Below, piece by piece: positions 18,804-29,639 of a DNA stretch of 64,000 nucleotides (positions are counted from its first letter, which is position 1; the number at the start of each line of letters is the position of its first letter). The notes beneath the pieces were generated by a model. It saw only the letters and a program-made list of their open reading frames with translations, was not told the DNA's origin and searched no databases. The position numbers and the translations under genes are program-made. The DNA is taken from contig JAGKQI010000085.1 in assembly GCA_018806915.1 (NCBI GenBank), positions 992,001-1,056,000 of the forward strand, read 5' to 3'. This DNA comes from Phytophthora colocasiae. Lineage: Eukaryota > Oomycota > Peronosporomycetes > Peronosporales > Peronosporaceae.

Positions 18804-19952
18804 ATGAACAGTCCAACTGCTTCTACTACCAGCAGCTCAATGGACGAAACAGACAGCTTTCCCTCTGAAGTCCCGATTTTCCAGCTGCAAAGCGACTTTG
18901 ACGAAGAATTGCAATTGCAGTTCGAGCCCCGTACAGACAGTGCTCCAGTATTCATCGCTGGTGAAACGATATCTCCAGTGACACAATACCGTGACGCGCC
19001 ATTCCAGTTCACCACTGGGTCAATGGACCAATTCGAGGCACTTGACAGCTTCAGCCTCTACTCCAGTAAACAGCAGCCAATGGAATTCGAGTCGAACTCG
19101 TCTTCCAGCATGAAACAGGTCGCAGCATCTCCATTGTCGCCATCGGCGGCTGTGGAGGTACCGGTAAAGGAAGGATGGGATTCGTTCTTCGGCTCGGCAT
19201 TTCCGAGCTTTTCGTCCACATCAGACCCTGAGAAGATCATGATGACGCTTCAGAACGCTCTGAAAGCTTTCGAGTGTTCCGTGCGCATCGAGAACCACTG
19301 GACACTCCGTGTCTCGTGGCTCTGCGTTGCCGAAGAGATCGCGTTCTCTATTTCACTCGCAAGGGAACAAAACATTGGAGGACAATACGAAGTGGCGTTT
19401 CGCCGTGAGTTTGGAGACGAGATGGCTTTCCACGAGCTAGTGGAGTGTATTCGTGCTCGGTGTAGCGATGTCGATGCTGAGCCATTGTTCTTCGCTGAAT
19501 CGACACTTGAGCCTTGGCTGGATGCAAGTCAGGAGCTAACGGGGCGGAGATATGCTATCCGCGATACGGAGGCAGCACAACTAATCAAGGAGATGAACGC
19601 TGAGCTGGACGTAGACACACTGTATGAGGTAACCAAGATGGTGAAGAACCACTGCCGGCATCACGGCAACCGCCGCCTTTTCCTCGAAACTGACCGACCT
19701 GGTTTCGTCAAGGCAATCAAGTGGATGCTCGCAGACTCTGAAGTTCTCGCACGGTTCGCAGCATTCATTCTCTTGCAGTACGCCAAGGAATCGCGGGATG
19801 GGGAAAGTGTTGAGTTGTTTTCATCAGCTTTCGAACGCAACTCGGTCGAGATTCTGCTCTCTGAGCTCGAATTTCGTGAAAGTGAAAGCAACTGCTCTCA
19901 GTTCACGATGCCGATGCTCGCAGAGATCCAGCAGAGCCGGATATTTGCCTAA
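18804..19952 (+). CDS. Unknown protein, 382 residues
   Basis: I do not recognise this protein. The intact single-exon frame starts at the ATG at 18804. The first 140 residues are Ser/Thr/acidic and low complexity (MNSPTASTTSSSMDETDSF), with several Phe-containing acidic patches like those of transcriptional activators. From about 150 on the sequence is mostly helical (MMTLQNALKAFECSVRIEN, then AAQLIKEMNAELDVDTLYEV and RFAAFILLQYAKESRDGES), which would suit a small helical-repeat or four-helix domain. There is no signal peptide or membrane segment. It stands alone between the PP2C gene and the dynein gene. A regulatory role is a guess only. Confidence 0.6.
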   Translation: MNSPTASTTSSSMDETDSFPSEVPIFQLQSDFDEELQLQFEPRTDSAPVFIAGETISPVTQYRDAPFQFTTGSMDQFEALDSFSLYSSKQQPMEFESNSSSSMKQVAASPLSPSAAVEVPVKEGWDSFFGSAFPSFSSTSDPEKIMMTLQNALKAFECSVRIENHWTLRVSWLCVAEEIAFSISLAREQNIGGQYEVAFRREFGDEMAFHELVECIRARCSDVDAEPLFFAESTLEPWLDASQELTGRRYAIRDTEAAQLIKEMNAELDVDTLYEVTKMVKNHCRHHGNRRLFLETDRPGFVKAIKWMLADSEVLARFAAFILLQYAKESRDGESVELFSSAFERNSVEILLSELEFRESESNCSQFTMPMLAEIQQSRIFA

Positions 19953-20317
19953 ACCTCAGTACACACCTTCCAAGAAGTTCGTGCTGGTGTTGAACACCAT
20001 TTTCCCTCGACCGTACACTATCCAGCCTCAAGTCTGCCTCCACACATTAAAGTGCATTCCTCAGCACTTTGTTTTGCTCCAGCTAATTTATCCGGTAGAC
20101 CATAACACAATAATTCAGATCGAAAAATTCTCATTCAAATGATCTTCTCCACCTTCACTCATGGCATGATTACGAATTTGGCGCGCGACTTGGTTGCACC
20201 AGCATGATACATGTACTTCGGAAGTAGTACGAAGTGCAACAGACCAACATTAACCAGGCCTTGTGATTGCTAGCTGATGCCTTATACATTTTCTTTAAAG
20301 TACCAGTTTTGATAACG

Positions 20318-21495
20318 TTATTTCCAAGCTGCATCTTGTGTCATTTCTCGATGAAAAACCTGCAACTCTTGGTGTTGGGTCTGCAAAAATTGCACGGTAT
20401 GTGCATGACGTAGTCGTCGTTTTTTCTCTTCTTCACTGTGTTGTTCCTCCAGGAACTACAGAAATGAACGAACAATTCTGTCAACACTGATTCAGAGTCA
20501 TATTCGCACACGTACCAGAACTTTGTGAGTTAGTTCCTTCTTCTTGGCAGCAAGCAAGTCTCGTTCCGCTTCCAGCCGAGAAATTTCTTTTTCAACTTCT
20601 CCAATACCAGCCTCCGCTTGAACAGCTTTCTGCCTTCCGTAGGCTATGCTGTTGTGGTAAAGGGTCTGGTATGCCTCGATTGTAAGTCGAAGCTCATCCC
20701 GAACACGCAGCAGTACTAAGCCACGTTCAGGACATTCGCAAGCCACTTCACGAATAATCTCCTCTAAATGGAAAAGTGAATGCAATCATGAGTAAATTAT
20801 CAGCACTTGGGAGAGATGTATCGTACCGAAAACCTGTAAGAAGAACTTCTCTCGTACAGGACATATCGCGTGCACACGTGCTTGATACTGGGCCAGAAGC
20901 TGGTCGAAGGTTTCTTGTAGTCGTTGGGTATCGGTTCTCGTCGCTGGCAACATGCTCACCATGCGTTGCCACTTGCCTTGGGTGTCTTCCCATGATCTAA
21001 AGCAGCATATGAATGAATTCAAGCCAATGACACTGTGATAAATACTCGTGAAACTTACTTTGGAGGCAACATTGCGTCCATAACTTCTCGAGAAAGACTC
21101 GTGACTGGAACATTTGCTACAGAGGGTCCACCAGCAACTTGTTTCTTGAATGTATCGTGTGTTAGCGAACTTCCTCGCGTTGGTAACCCAGCACCATCTT
21201 TATTCTTGCCTGTAGTTTTTATCTTCGAAGGGCTTGTTCCTGTTGGTCCTACGAGTACCGCACTCTCATACATGAAAGAGTAAAACTTATCAAGAAGTTT
21301 TTCCAGTTGCTGAACATCTTCATCTTCTTCAACGACCATACTATCAGTAAGGAGTTGTGACCTTGTTGGTTCCTTCAACTCTTGTCGTTGAAAAGTCGTC
21401 TCTCTCTTAAGAATCCTAAGATAGTTCGGATATGTGTAACACATGTCGATCTTCACCACACCTCTTGTATTGCTAGATTTCCTGAGTCTCGCCAT
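20318..21495 (-). CDS. DNALI1: Axonemal dynein light chain p28 (inner arm)
   Basis: Four exons on the minus strand: 21495-21059, 20996-20827, 20763-20516 and 20455-20318, giving 330 residues. The frame stays open over all junctions. The C-terminal two thirds match the axonemal dynein light chain family: WQRMVSMLPATRTDTQRLQE, QARVHAICPVREKFFLQVF, then EEIIREVACECPERGLVLLR and VRDELRLTIEAYQTLYHNS. A coiled coil follows (about 235-320). p28 is a subunit of inner-arm dyneins a, c and d in flagella. Presence of the gene implies a lineage with motile zoospores. The N-terminal third is Ser/Thr-rich and not conserved in my reading. The last exon was placed from the reading frame and an in-phase acceptor. 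Confidence 0.88.
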
Positions 21496-21614
21496 ACCTC
21501 TGACGCTTTCCTATTTGCAGCCAGCAACCCGTCTCCGATGCGTGTCTCTATACTATACATCGAGATGAGGGCCACCTTCCCCAGCGATATGGACGAACAA
21601 ACCGCGACACTTAC

Positions 21615-22661
21615 TTAAGCGAGCTCCTTGTCCAGACCGCGGAAGTAGGCTGGTCTGCGCACCCACGTGCGGGGCAGCACTTCCTCGTTCGTGGCCAGAC
21701 GCAGCGTGCGGCTTTCGTCACGTACAAGCAGGTGTTTCTTCTTGGTCGTGATGTCCTTGACAGCCAGACGGAATTTCGCCTTGCTCTCGCCAGTCACGGG
21801 GTTAGCAAAGCTCTTCTGCAGCTCAATCTTGTTGTTACCAGCCAGTCGCTGAAGCTCCAGCGCCTCCTCAGGGTAAAGCTGATCAGTGTGTCCATGCTTG
21901 CCCATACGACGCACAAGCGGCGGGTAGCCCTCGAACTCGTCACTGAGGAAGAAAAAGTCCGGGTTCCGGAAAGCCTCGTCATCAATGCCCATCAGCACAG
22001 CCTCCTCATGGGCGTCCAGCACTTCATCAGGCTGCGTAGCCTCCTGCTCCTGTCGTGCTTTCTTTTTGAGCCTTGCGACTTCCTTAGCATTACCAGCAGT
22101 CTCTGCATCAGCTAGTTTCTTGGCCTGTTCGTCCATCTCCTTCTGAGCCTTCACCTTCGCCTCGTCCACCTTGGCTTTGAATTCCTCAGGTGTAAGCTCC
22201 ATCTCCATGCGCTTCATCCAGATGATAGCCTCCACACGGGGCTTAGACAAGTGGAACTTACGTGCCAGCGTCTTAGACGTCCACACCAATGGGTTCTCCA
22301 TGAAAAGCTCCATGACCAGCTCGTCCAGCTCGTCATTTTCCTCCACGCCGCCCTTGTTCACATCCGGGATGGCGTCCACTTCGATGTCTCCGTCCTGTCC
22401 CTCCGCATCCTCTTCTTCTTCACCTTCTTCTCCCTCTGCATCTTCTTCTCCTTCCTCGCTCTTCTTCTCTTCGTCCGCCAAGTTCAGGAACCGCGACGGC
22501 TCAGACTCCGTCGATTCGAAGCGAACGGCGCCAGTACAGCGCGCCACAGCGCGGGACGGCGCAGCTGCACGCAACTGAGACGCAACACGCGCACTGCACA
22601 GAGCGCTACGGCTGCTACGGCGTGCCGCACGCACCAGAACGCGACCCCAAACGTTCTGCAT
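21615..22661 (-). CDS. Probable mitochondrial ribosomal small-subunit protein (mS35/EMRP-like)
   Basis: A 348-residue single-exon protein from the ATG at 22661 (MQNVWGRVLVRAARRSS). The N-terminus is a strong mitochondrial presequence up to about residue 50, followed by a very acidic Glu/Asp/Gly run (about 65-105). A helical domain then reads LDELVMELFMENPLVWTSK and AIIWMKRMEMELTPEEFKAK. This resembles the winged-helix-like region of eukaryotic mitochondrial regulator/ribosomal S35 proteins. A basic C-terminus (KDITTKKKHLLVRDESRT) fits RNA binding. The family call rests on that helical block and on targeting, so it is tentative. It is divergent from the mannosyltransferase gene at 22826 with 164 bp between starts. 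Confidence 0.6.
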   Translation of the reverse strand: MQNVWGRVLVRAARRSSRSALCSARVASQLRAAAPSRAVARCTGAVRFESTESEPSRFLNLADEEKKSEEGEEDAEGEEGEEEEDAEGQDGDIEVDAIPDVNKGGVEENDELDELVMELFMENPLVWTSKTLARKFHLSKPRVEAIIWMKRMEMELTPEEFKAKVDEAKVKAQKEMDEQAKKLADAETAGNAKEVARLKKKARQEQEATQPDEVLDAHEEAVLMGIDDEAFRNPDFFFLSDEFEGYPPLVRRMGKHGHTDQLYPEEALELQRLAGNNKIELQKSFANPVTGESKAKFRLAVKDITTKKKHLLVRDESRTLRLATNEEVLPRTWVRRPAYFRGLDKELA

Positions 22662-22825
22662 CTTCACTTGATGAGCTGCTGAGGCAAAATGGGAGGCTCG
22701 GAGCCTTCCACTTTATTGTCAAAACCAGTACGATATCGGTATTTAGCTTCTTTTTAGAACTTCTTTTTTTAGCTGATTCAAATGGGTTTTAAATACCGGT
22801 TTATACTGGTAGTTGATGTATCGCA

Positions 22826-24724
22826 ATGTCCCTATCGTCTCCGATGCCAGTGAAGGCGTATGTGGTGCGCTTCTTGCGGCGGCATCTGGTGCTGACGCTC
22901 TTCCTTTTCGTGAGCTCTATTGTAGCTGCTATTGTATATGAAGTTACTGGTGGAGGGAAGCCCAAAGCCTGGACGTATGACGCCCCACAGTTAAATGCTG
23001 TGGATCTCGAAGGCTCCGATCGCCCTCGAACGCTCTGGACGGATGACGACTTCGAGTGTTTAGGCTGGAGGGCTACACACGACTGTGACCCGTACGGCCC
23101 GCGGGACGAAAGTCGTGACCGCAAGTGCGGGGAGCCCATGCCACGCACTTCCGGCTTCTGTGAAGTGCGCAACAGGACGAGTGGCCAAATCCTCCGCGTC
23201 ATGTTGGCCACGTGCAAGAGCTGGCAATGGTATTTGGTCCGGAAACTCTCGTGCAATGACGCACGAAACTTCACGGATTTTAGTATTCAAGCAGCAGGTT
23301 ACAGCCATCCACCGCCTGAGTTGCCCCCTGCACAACCTGGACGGGAGGAAGACAAAGCGGAGGACAAGAGAGGAATCGTCATGATTGCGTACCCTAAGGT
23401 GGTGGCGGGGCTTTATGCTATTGTGAGGACACTGAGATCTCTAGGATGTGCTTTGCCGGTTGAGGTGTGGATCGACCCGATAGAGATGCGAGCGAAACAC
23501 TCGGTTTTGGTGGAGCTGGTCAAGCACTACAACGTGTTAGTACGAGTGATTCGAGACCCAAACGCCACGAAATTCCATGCTAAACCATACGCGATTTATC
23601 ATTCCAGATTCGAGAGTGTCTTGTGGTTGGATTCGGATAATATTCCTGTGCGTGATCCGACGTATTTGTTCGAATCGCCCGAATTCGTGAAACATGGAGC
23701 GATGTTCTGGCCGGATTTCTGGAGACCGACAGTTAACACACCGTTTAACGTCCATCAACAGAGCGCTTTGTGGACGCTGCTGGATATGCCATTTACAGAC
23801 ATGTTCGAGCAGGAGAGTGGCCAGTTGCTGGTGAACCGGACGAGGTCGCAGGCGGCGCTCAGTAAACTCATGTTCTACTCATCCCACATGCCAAGATTGA
23901 TCACAGACTGGCAACTTGTGTGGGGCGACAAGGATCTTTTCCGCTTGGCGTGGCTCAACACGTCCACACCGTTCTACTTAGTGCAGCATCTTGTGGCGCT
24001 GGGAGGACTGTACAGCGAGGATGAAGACTTTTTCTGCGGAGTTTCGATGATTCAGCGAGACCCTCAGGGCGATATCATCTTCATGCACCGCAATCAAGCG
24101 AAGCTCACAGGACGCCGCGATCAGAAGCCGCTGATCACTCATCTACAGAAATTCACGGGTGGGGATGGCACTGCGGCATCACTGACTCGTGACTTAGAGA
24201 AGTACCGGATACAGTGCAAGATGCGTCGATTGGGTCAGAATACTTGTTTCCTGTTGAATCCGCGTGATCCCGACGGCAATGGTACGCCATCGTTGATTCT
24301 CAGTCTCGAAAGTACGAAGTACCTGCCGATTGAGCAGCAGGCGATCGGTTTTTCGATTGAAGGTCGTGGGCTTTTCAACAAGGAAGAAGAGACGGAGGTA
24401 GCCAAGATGGAGGATGCCCTGCAAGCTACACAGGAAGAGGAAGCCGCTGCAATTGTTCGAGCGCGTGAACGATCTGAAAAACAGACACGAGGGATTTTTG
24501 GGTTCGTTGTGGTTCTCGCACTTGGTCTTTGGTTAAGGAGGAGTCGACCGAAGCTCGAAACGAAGAACTCGTCAGTGGCAGCTGGTGAAGCCTCTCAGTC
24601 TCACGTAGCAGTGGTGGTTGATCCCTCCTCTCCAGAAACTTCTGGATCTTCGACTGCTGTGTTTTCGGGGACTTCGTACAGTTCTCGACGGCGAAACTCA
24701 TCCTTTCAACTTGAAGACCAATGA
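22826..24724 (+). CDS. MNN1-like alpha-mannosyltransferase, copy 2
   Basis: A 632-residue single-exon paralogue of the protein at 14757. The N-terminal anchor is at about 17-37 (HLVLTLFLFVSSIVAAIVY). The luminal catalytic domain shows FHAKPYAIYHSRFESVLWLD with the DSD motif at about 270, DNIPVRDPTYLFESPEF, DMFEQESGQLLVNR and WGDKDLFRLAWL. A C-terminal hydrophobic stretch (about 555-572) and a Ser-rich tail follow. Both copies share the Cys-containing N-terminal luminal module (FECLGWR.. to ..CEVRNRTSG). The C-terminal tail after the second hydrophobic segment is longer than in copy 1. Function as in copy 1, with donor and acceptor unproven. Confidence 0.8.
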   Translation: MSLSSPMPVKAYVVRFLRRHLVLTLFLFVSSIVAAIVYEVTGGGKPKAWTYDAPQLNAVDLEGSDRPRTLWTDDDFECLGWRATHDCDPYGPRDESRDRKCGEPMPRTSGFCEVRNRTSGQILRVMLATCKSWQWYLVRKLSCNDARNFTDFSIQAAGYSHPPPELPPAQPGREEDKAEDKRGIVMIAYPKVVAGLYAIVRTLRSLGCALPVEVWIDPIEMRAKHSVLVELVKHYNVLVRVIRDPNATKFHAKPYAIYHSRFESVLWLDSDNIPVRDPTYLFESPEFVKHGAMFWPDFWRPTVNTPFNVHQQSALWTLLDMPFTDMFEQESGQLLVNRTRSQAALSKLMFYSSHMPRLITDWQLVWGDKDLFRLAWLNTSTPFYLVQHLVALGGLYSEDEDFFCGVSMIQRDPQGDIIFMHRNQAKLTGRRDQKPLITHLQKFTGGDGTAASLTRDLEKYRIQCKMRRLGQNTCFLLNPRDPDGNGTPSLILSLESTKYLPIEQQAIGFSIEGRGLFNKEEETEVAKMEDALQATQEEEAAAIVRARERSEKQTRGIFGFVVVLALGLWLRRSRPKLETKNSSVAAGEASQSHVAVVVDPSSPETSGSSTAVFSGTSYSSRRRNSSFQLEDQ

Positions 24725-25039
24725 GTAAAACAGCATAGACCTTTGAAATGGATAGACAAGTTGCTTCTGATCTATCGTCGGTAAGTGATATTGTATTGTT
24801 CGGGACTTGTTGTAAAAAGAGAAAGCAGAGTATTAGTGGCAGGGCGCCGTCTCTCGCTAGTTCTACCCCCGAGGCTGAGCTCTTCTTCCTCTGTTGAAAG
24901 AACTGGTAGACCCTGCTGCTAGAATCTGAGTAGTTTTTTTAAATCCTGTAGGTCCAGGACCTCGGCGCCGACTCGCCGGGTGCAATGGGAAGTGGTCCTC
25001 GCTCTTTGTCTTCACTCTTCAGTCGAGCGTCCGGTTGAT

Positions 25040-26494
25040 CTAGTGGACAAACTGCTGCTGGTCATCCGACACGAAGCTCGAGTCGAAGTAAATCTTCTGG
25101 GGGCGTTGGAAACCGTTGAAGTCCGAGCCGGCAGCGCAAGTGTAGGCGCCCATACTCGGGAACAGGATCCATTGACCGATGTTCATCAACGGCAGCTCCA
25201 CCTCCTTCATGATACAGTCCATTCCGTCGCAGGTCGGTCCCCATAGACTGGCCTTGTACATCGGGGTGGCGTCCGGCGAGGCGGCATCCGACATGATCAC
25301 AGGCTGAATCGACGGGTGGTCGTAAACCATGCAGTTGAACGAGGCGTACAAGCCATCATTCACAAAATACATATAGTTGGGTACTTGTCCCGCAGCAGCA
25401 GCCGCACTAGCAAGCACGGAAGGTTGACTGGGGACGTCAAAAGTGGGTGCCACCTTGCGACCGATCACATTGACGGCCAGCGTGTGGGTGGACGCAGCGA
25501 AGAAGCGGCCTGGCTCGGAGATGACCTGTACGCCGCTGTTCTGCGGGAAGTGGACGGCGAGCGACTTCTTGAGCTCACGGGCGCAGTCTTCGAACCGGAT
25601 CGGGCCGTTCTCAGTTCCAGGGAAGCCACCACCAATGTCCAGTAGATTAAAGTTGAATCCGACTGAGTGGCCGATGTCGAACACCTTACGGGCACTGGCC
25701 ACTGCGTTCGAATAGGCTTCGACGTTAAAGCAGCCACTGCCAACATGGAAACTGACACCGACCACGTCAAGGTTCAGAGATTTCGCGTGGTTAAGAATGT
25801 CCGGAACATCGTGCACCATCGCGCCGAACTTGGTTCCAAGACGGCAGATGGAGTTGGAGTCGTCCACGTAAAGCCGCAGTACGAGTTTGGCAGTGGGGTT
25901 GATGCCATGGATCTTCGTGAGTTCATCCTGCGAGTCGAACGTCATCATATCCACGCCGTTCGCCTGTGCATAGGCGATCTGGGATCCTTGCTTACACGGG
26001 TTAGCGTAGATGATGTCACTCGCAGGGACGCCATTGCCCAGGACGGAGCTGATCTCAGTCTGGCTGGCGCAGTCAAAACCTGCTCCAAGGCGGGCCAAGC
26101 CTTCAATGAGAGCCGGGTCCGGGTTGCACTTTACGGCGTAGTATGGCCGCACCTCGGGCAGGTACTGGTTCCAGAGCTTGAAACGATCTTCGATGGCAGC
26201 CGTGTCCACGACGTAGAACGCGTCACGTTGGCTGCTCGCAGTGTCTCCAAGGCTCTGGATCTGAGTCTGCAGCTGCGTCAGGATGGCGGTGTTGAGCTGC
26301 AGACGCTGCAGCTCAGGCGGCGGCTTGGCGTTCGTGGAGGCCGTGGCCAAGTCGCTAGGCAGCAACATGGCGCGGGCCGCCTGTGTGCTCATGCAGCAGC
26401 CAGCGGATCGCTCATGGCCGAATCTGCTGGCCAGACGGGACGCGCTCGTGAGTGCTGCGCGGCTGGCGCGGGAGCCTCGGAAGAGCAGAGTCAT
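25040..26494 (-). CDS. ODC: Ornithine decarboxylase (group IV PLP-dependent)
   Basis: A 484-residue single-exon enzyme converting ornithine to putrescine, the entry step of polyamine synthesis. Motifs include the PLP lysine in RPYYAVKCNPDP, GAGFDCASQTEI, YANPCKQ, the His of VSFHVGSGC, the Gly loop LLDIGGGFPG, EPGRFFAAS and the active-site Cys in WGPTCDGMDC. The catalytic set is complete. The protein begins with about 85 extra residues before the conserved fold, and the first 35 (MTLLFRGSRASRAALTSASR) look like a mitochondrial presequence. A second ATG (MSTQAARAM, residue 35) would give a protein without it. An inverted CCAAT (CTGATTGGCTG) lies near 26659. Confidence 0.92.
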   Translation of the reverse strand: MTLLFRGSRASRAALTSASRLASRFGHERSAGCCMSTQAARAMLLPSDLATASTNAKPPPELQRLQLNTAILTQLQTQIQSLGDTASSQRDAFYVVDTAAIEDRFKLWNQYLPEVRPYYAVKCNPDPALIEGLARLGAGFDCASQTEISSVLGNGVPASDIIYANPCKQGSQIAYAQANGVDMMTFDSQDELTKIHGINPTAKLVLRLYVDDSNSICRLGTKFGAMVHDVPDILNHAKSLNLDVVGVSFHVGSGCFNVEAYSNAVASARKVFDIGHSVGFNFNLLDIGGGFPGTENGPIRFEDCARELKKSLAVHFPQNSGVQVISEPGRFFAASTHTLAVNVIGRKVAPTFDVPSQPSVLASAAAAAGQVPNYMYFVNDGLYASFNCMVYDHPSIQPVIMSDAASPDATPMYKASLWGPTCDGMDCIMKEVELPLMNIGQWILFPSMGAYTCAAGSDFNGFQRPQKIYFDSSFVSDDQQQFVH

Positions 26495-27377
26495 CTACAG
26501 CAAACGGAAGGCGGTGGAAGCGGAGTGCGCCGTCGCGGGTCAATTCAGGAATGAAGGAGCCACTTGTGGCGTTAACGGATGGAGGCTAAAACCAACGATG
26601 ACGCGAAAGGAGGATCTTTCACTTGGATACAGTATGGATTGCTGGACGCGGTGCCCTGATTGGCTGCTAGCCAGCCGTTACGTGTTGAAGCTGAAAAAAG
26701 AACCAGGTCGAAAAAGGCAACTTGTACCTGTACCTGGTACACACATTGTGAAAATAAGGCGGTTTCAGGCCCGATGTGGGACGAGAATCTCTTTGTGTGT
26801 GATGGTTTGCCGGAATATTTTCACTTTGGCTCGTCGCACTGGGACGGGCTTCAATTCCAAGCAGGAAATGCTGCGCCATCGCACGGAAGGAAGCAGCTCT
26901 AGCTACACTGTAAAGCGACGTCGCATAATTACGCAGGTAATTCCCGGTGCTAATATACACCGAGATAACATTACTGCCGTATCTTCAGGTTTCGTCTACA
27001 GTACCGCACCCCCAACGGTACCAACTCTGATACGGTCTAAGATCCGCGTCTTAGCTGACATTTCATTCCATTCCGGGCAACATGTTGTCCTTGTCTTAGT
27101 GCGCATCGCCATGGAAGTAGCAAAAACGCTGAATTTGCTCGCGCTAGACATAAAGAAGGAGGAGAATGGTTGTCGAATATTTGGCAAACAAGCGGTTACC
27201 GGAGGGAGGTGTCGTTACCGGTATGACAAGGCTGTCTAACTTGCCCTACTTCCGGCCTGAGCACCTTGCAGCACGCTTGCTCGTCTTCCCATGAAACTGC
27301 TCTCTCTCGAGCATGTTGCGGGGATTAGCGATGGTCGTTTTCGCCAAAAAATCAGTGAGTTCGGTGCAATTATGTCT
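26495..27377. other. Intergenic region between ODC and APC7
   Basis: No gene is supported. The long plus-strand frame from 26283 begins antisense to ODC and shows no family motif. The region holds the ODC promoter (CCAAT-type box at about 26659) and the 3' flank of APC7. Confidence 0.4.
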
Positions 27378-29589
27378 CTATGGCGACATATACTCGCTGG
27401 CCTCCATGGATTCCTCTTGTTCCTCTGGATCCATTTGCTCCAGGCTGTTCGTTAGCTCGTCCGGGTCTTCTCCACGCATTAACTTCTCGAGTCGGTCCAG
27501 GCCCTGCAGTGCCTCAGTTGCTCCTGGGTTTAATCGTAGTGCTTGGTGGAAGTACTTGAGCGCCTCTGCAAACTGTTTGTCCATTGAGTACACGTACGCC
27601 AACTTGGTGAAAACTTCATCTCTCGGGTGGCGCTCGCCCAATGTCTGCAGTCTACGTAGTTTACACGTTAGAGAGAGTGTTATTTAGACAGCATTACACG
27701 AGACACGTACCTGTCAATGGCACCGCGCAAATCTCCTTCTTCAACCAGCAGATCGGCCAGAGCGAAATTGGTTGAAAGCTTGCGAGGTTCCATGGACAGA
27801 GCCTTTTGCAGTGCTTGTCGAGCTTGCTCTCGATGCTCTGGGCTTAGAGCGAGCACGCTGCCTAATAGTACAAAGCTTTGTGCCTTGTGTGGGAAAAGCT
27901 TCACGACGCTTTTGGCAGTCGCGAACGCCTCCTTGTATCGGTTGACACCGATTGCAAACAAGTCGCAGTAACTGGTGATAATTCCAGTGTACGCTTCCAG
28001 AGATCGAGTGAGTCGGCATGCAGTCCAGAAAGCTTTCAAAGCAGGCTGTGGGCGGTGCATTCGCAATAGAACTTCGCCTCGCAACAAATGGGCTGGGCCA
28101 TGACGATGTCGCTCCGCGATTGCACGCTCTGAGAACTGCAGTGCTGTCTCGTAGTCGCCCTTTACGTCATGATAGTACGCGGCAGCAAGCCATGACTCGG
28201 CGCACGTGGAATTGATCTTAAACAGCTCTTGCACCAGATCGTTGAGATTCGTTCGAGAGTTCCCTTTCCGCAAACAGTCCGCATAATGATCCATGAATGA
28301 CAAATTCAGCTCGTCTACTTGCCGTGCGCGCTTGAATGTCACGTGAGCTTGATGTAGTAGCTCCTGGTCAATCTCGAGTGCTCCTTTCCTTAGTAAGCAG
28401 TGTAAATTCTTAGGGAAAACTCGATCCAGCGCGTTAAAAGAGTCCACAGCAGCTGAAAAGATACTACAATCAGCATGAGAATACCACAAACAAGTCGTAA
28501 TTGCGACTTACCTCGATAGTTGCCCCTCTCAGCGTCCATATGAGCAACCACTAACGTCTGTATCCAAGTTGCGTCCATTTGAGAAAGACCCTTCTTCATG
28601 TCCGTAGGCACCATTGCTGCTTCCGAGTAAAATCGCTCGATGTCATGCTTCTTCACTGCAGAATCAGTCGACTTGACGCTTTCACCTGCTTTCGTAGCCC
28701 CATCTGAACCTGCAAATGCATCTGGTGACGCATCTTTTGCTGCTGTCAACTCGGTCAAAGCTAAAGCTGCTTCCAGTGCATACGGGTTCTGTCGCAACGC
28801 AGCCGTATAACTCTCCTCCGCCTTATTCTGTAGTCCTTCGTTCACGTACAACTTCCCAAGTAACAAATTTATGCTGAGACTCCGTTCTTCGAGTGGTGTC
28901 GACTTTAACTGTACGAAGCAAATCCAGTCAGTTCAAATTCTCACTAAAAAGCACCAATACACCAACTTCTGGTCAACATACCACTTCAATAGCTTCGTGG
29001 ATGCACTCGAGTTGCACGTAACATCGAGCAACTTTAAGCTTTACGTTCAATTCCTCTTCGTTCGTCACAACGCTAGCATCTCTGCAGCTGTGGTGGTAAT
29101 ATCTCTGTATTAACCGGTGAAAAAACATCATATAAATGTAAGAATCAATTCTCTATCGTCCACATTGCCCTAACAATTGCAACTCACAATGGCGCGTTTA
29201 AATTCACGCTTGGCCAGCATCAAATCCGCAAAAAGCCGCAATGTTTTCGCGTGAAAAGCAGGTGACAGCTTCCTGGCGTCACTTGAGCCTGCTACAAAGT
29301 CCTCCTCGCGTCTCCTAGAGAGAAAATGTTCATCTGGTCCTGTTTTCGTCTCCTTCCTGTTGCTTTGGGGCTCGATATCTGATGGGAATACTGCCAAAGA
29401 GACCAGCAATTCGCCTAAAATTTGGGCCGAATCCAAGTCCCCGTTGCGAACAAAAAGCTCCAACTGCTGCTGCATCATCTCAGCATCGTAACCTGATGAT
29501 TGTCGGGTGCTGGTGTTGGTTGTAGCGACGTCATCGCGAGACGAGAGCAGCTCAATGACACGCCGCTTCTTACTGGGCCGCTCCATCAT
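27378..29589 (-). CDS. APC7: Anaphase-promoting complex subunit 7 (TPR protein)
   Basis: Five exons on the minus strand: 29589-29188, 29104-28982, 28908-28512, 28452-27711 and 27651-27378, giving 645 residues with all junctions in frame. Start MMERPSKKRR includes a basic patch. The rest is a TPR solenoid: LLLGKLYVNEGLQNKAEESY, ESWLAAAYYHDVKGDYETAL, HLLRGEVLLRMHRPQPALKA, then ALSMEPRKLSTNFALADLLV. The last repeat (KLAYVYSMDKQFAEALKYFH, then LNPGATEALQGLDRLEK) is followed by an acidic tail (DPEEQEESMEA). The order and end match APC7 closely. APC7 is a homodimeric TPR scaffold of the cyclosome ubiquitin ligase driving anaphase. An inverted CCAAT box lies 46 bp upstream (29635). Confidence 0.85.
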
Positions 29590-29634
29590 AGTCACTAACA
29601 AAACAAATGGCTACATTTTTGTGAATGCATTTTG

Positions 29635-29639
29635 ATTGG
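29635..29639 (-). promoter_or_regulatory. CCAAT box upstream of APC7
   Basis: ATTGG on the plus strand (CCAAT on minus), 46 bp before the APC7 start. Similar boxes precede several other genes of the window. Confidence 0.4.

Noticed and set aside
26283..27239. 318-codon plus-strand frame
   Set aside because: Its first half is antisense to the ODC coding region and the rest has no motif; the frame is a shadow of high-GC coding sequence.
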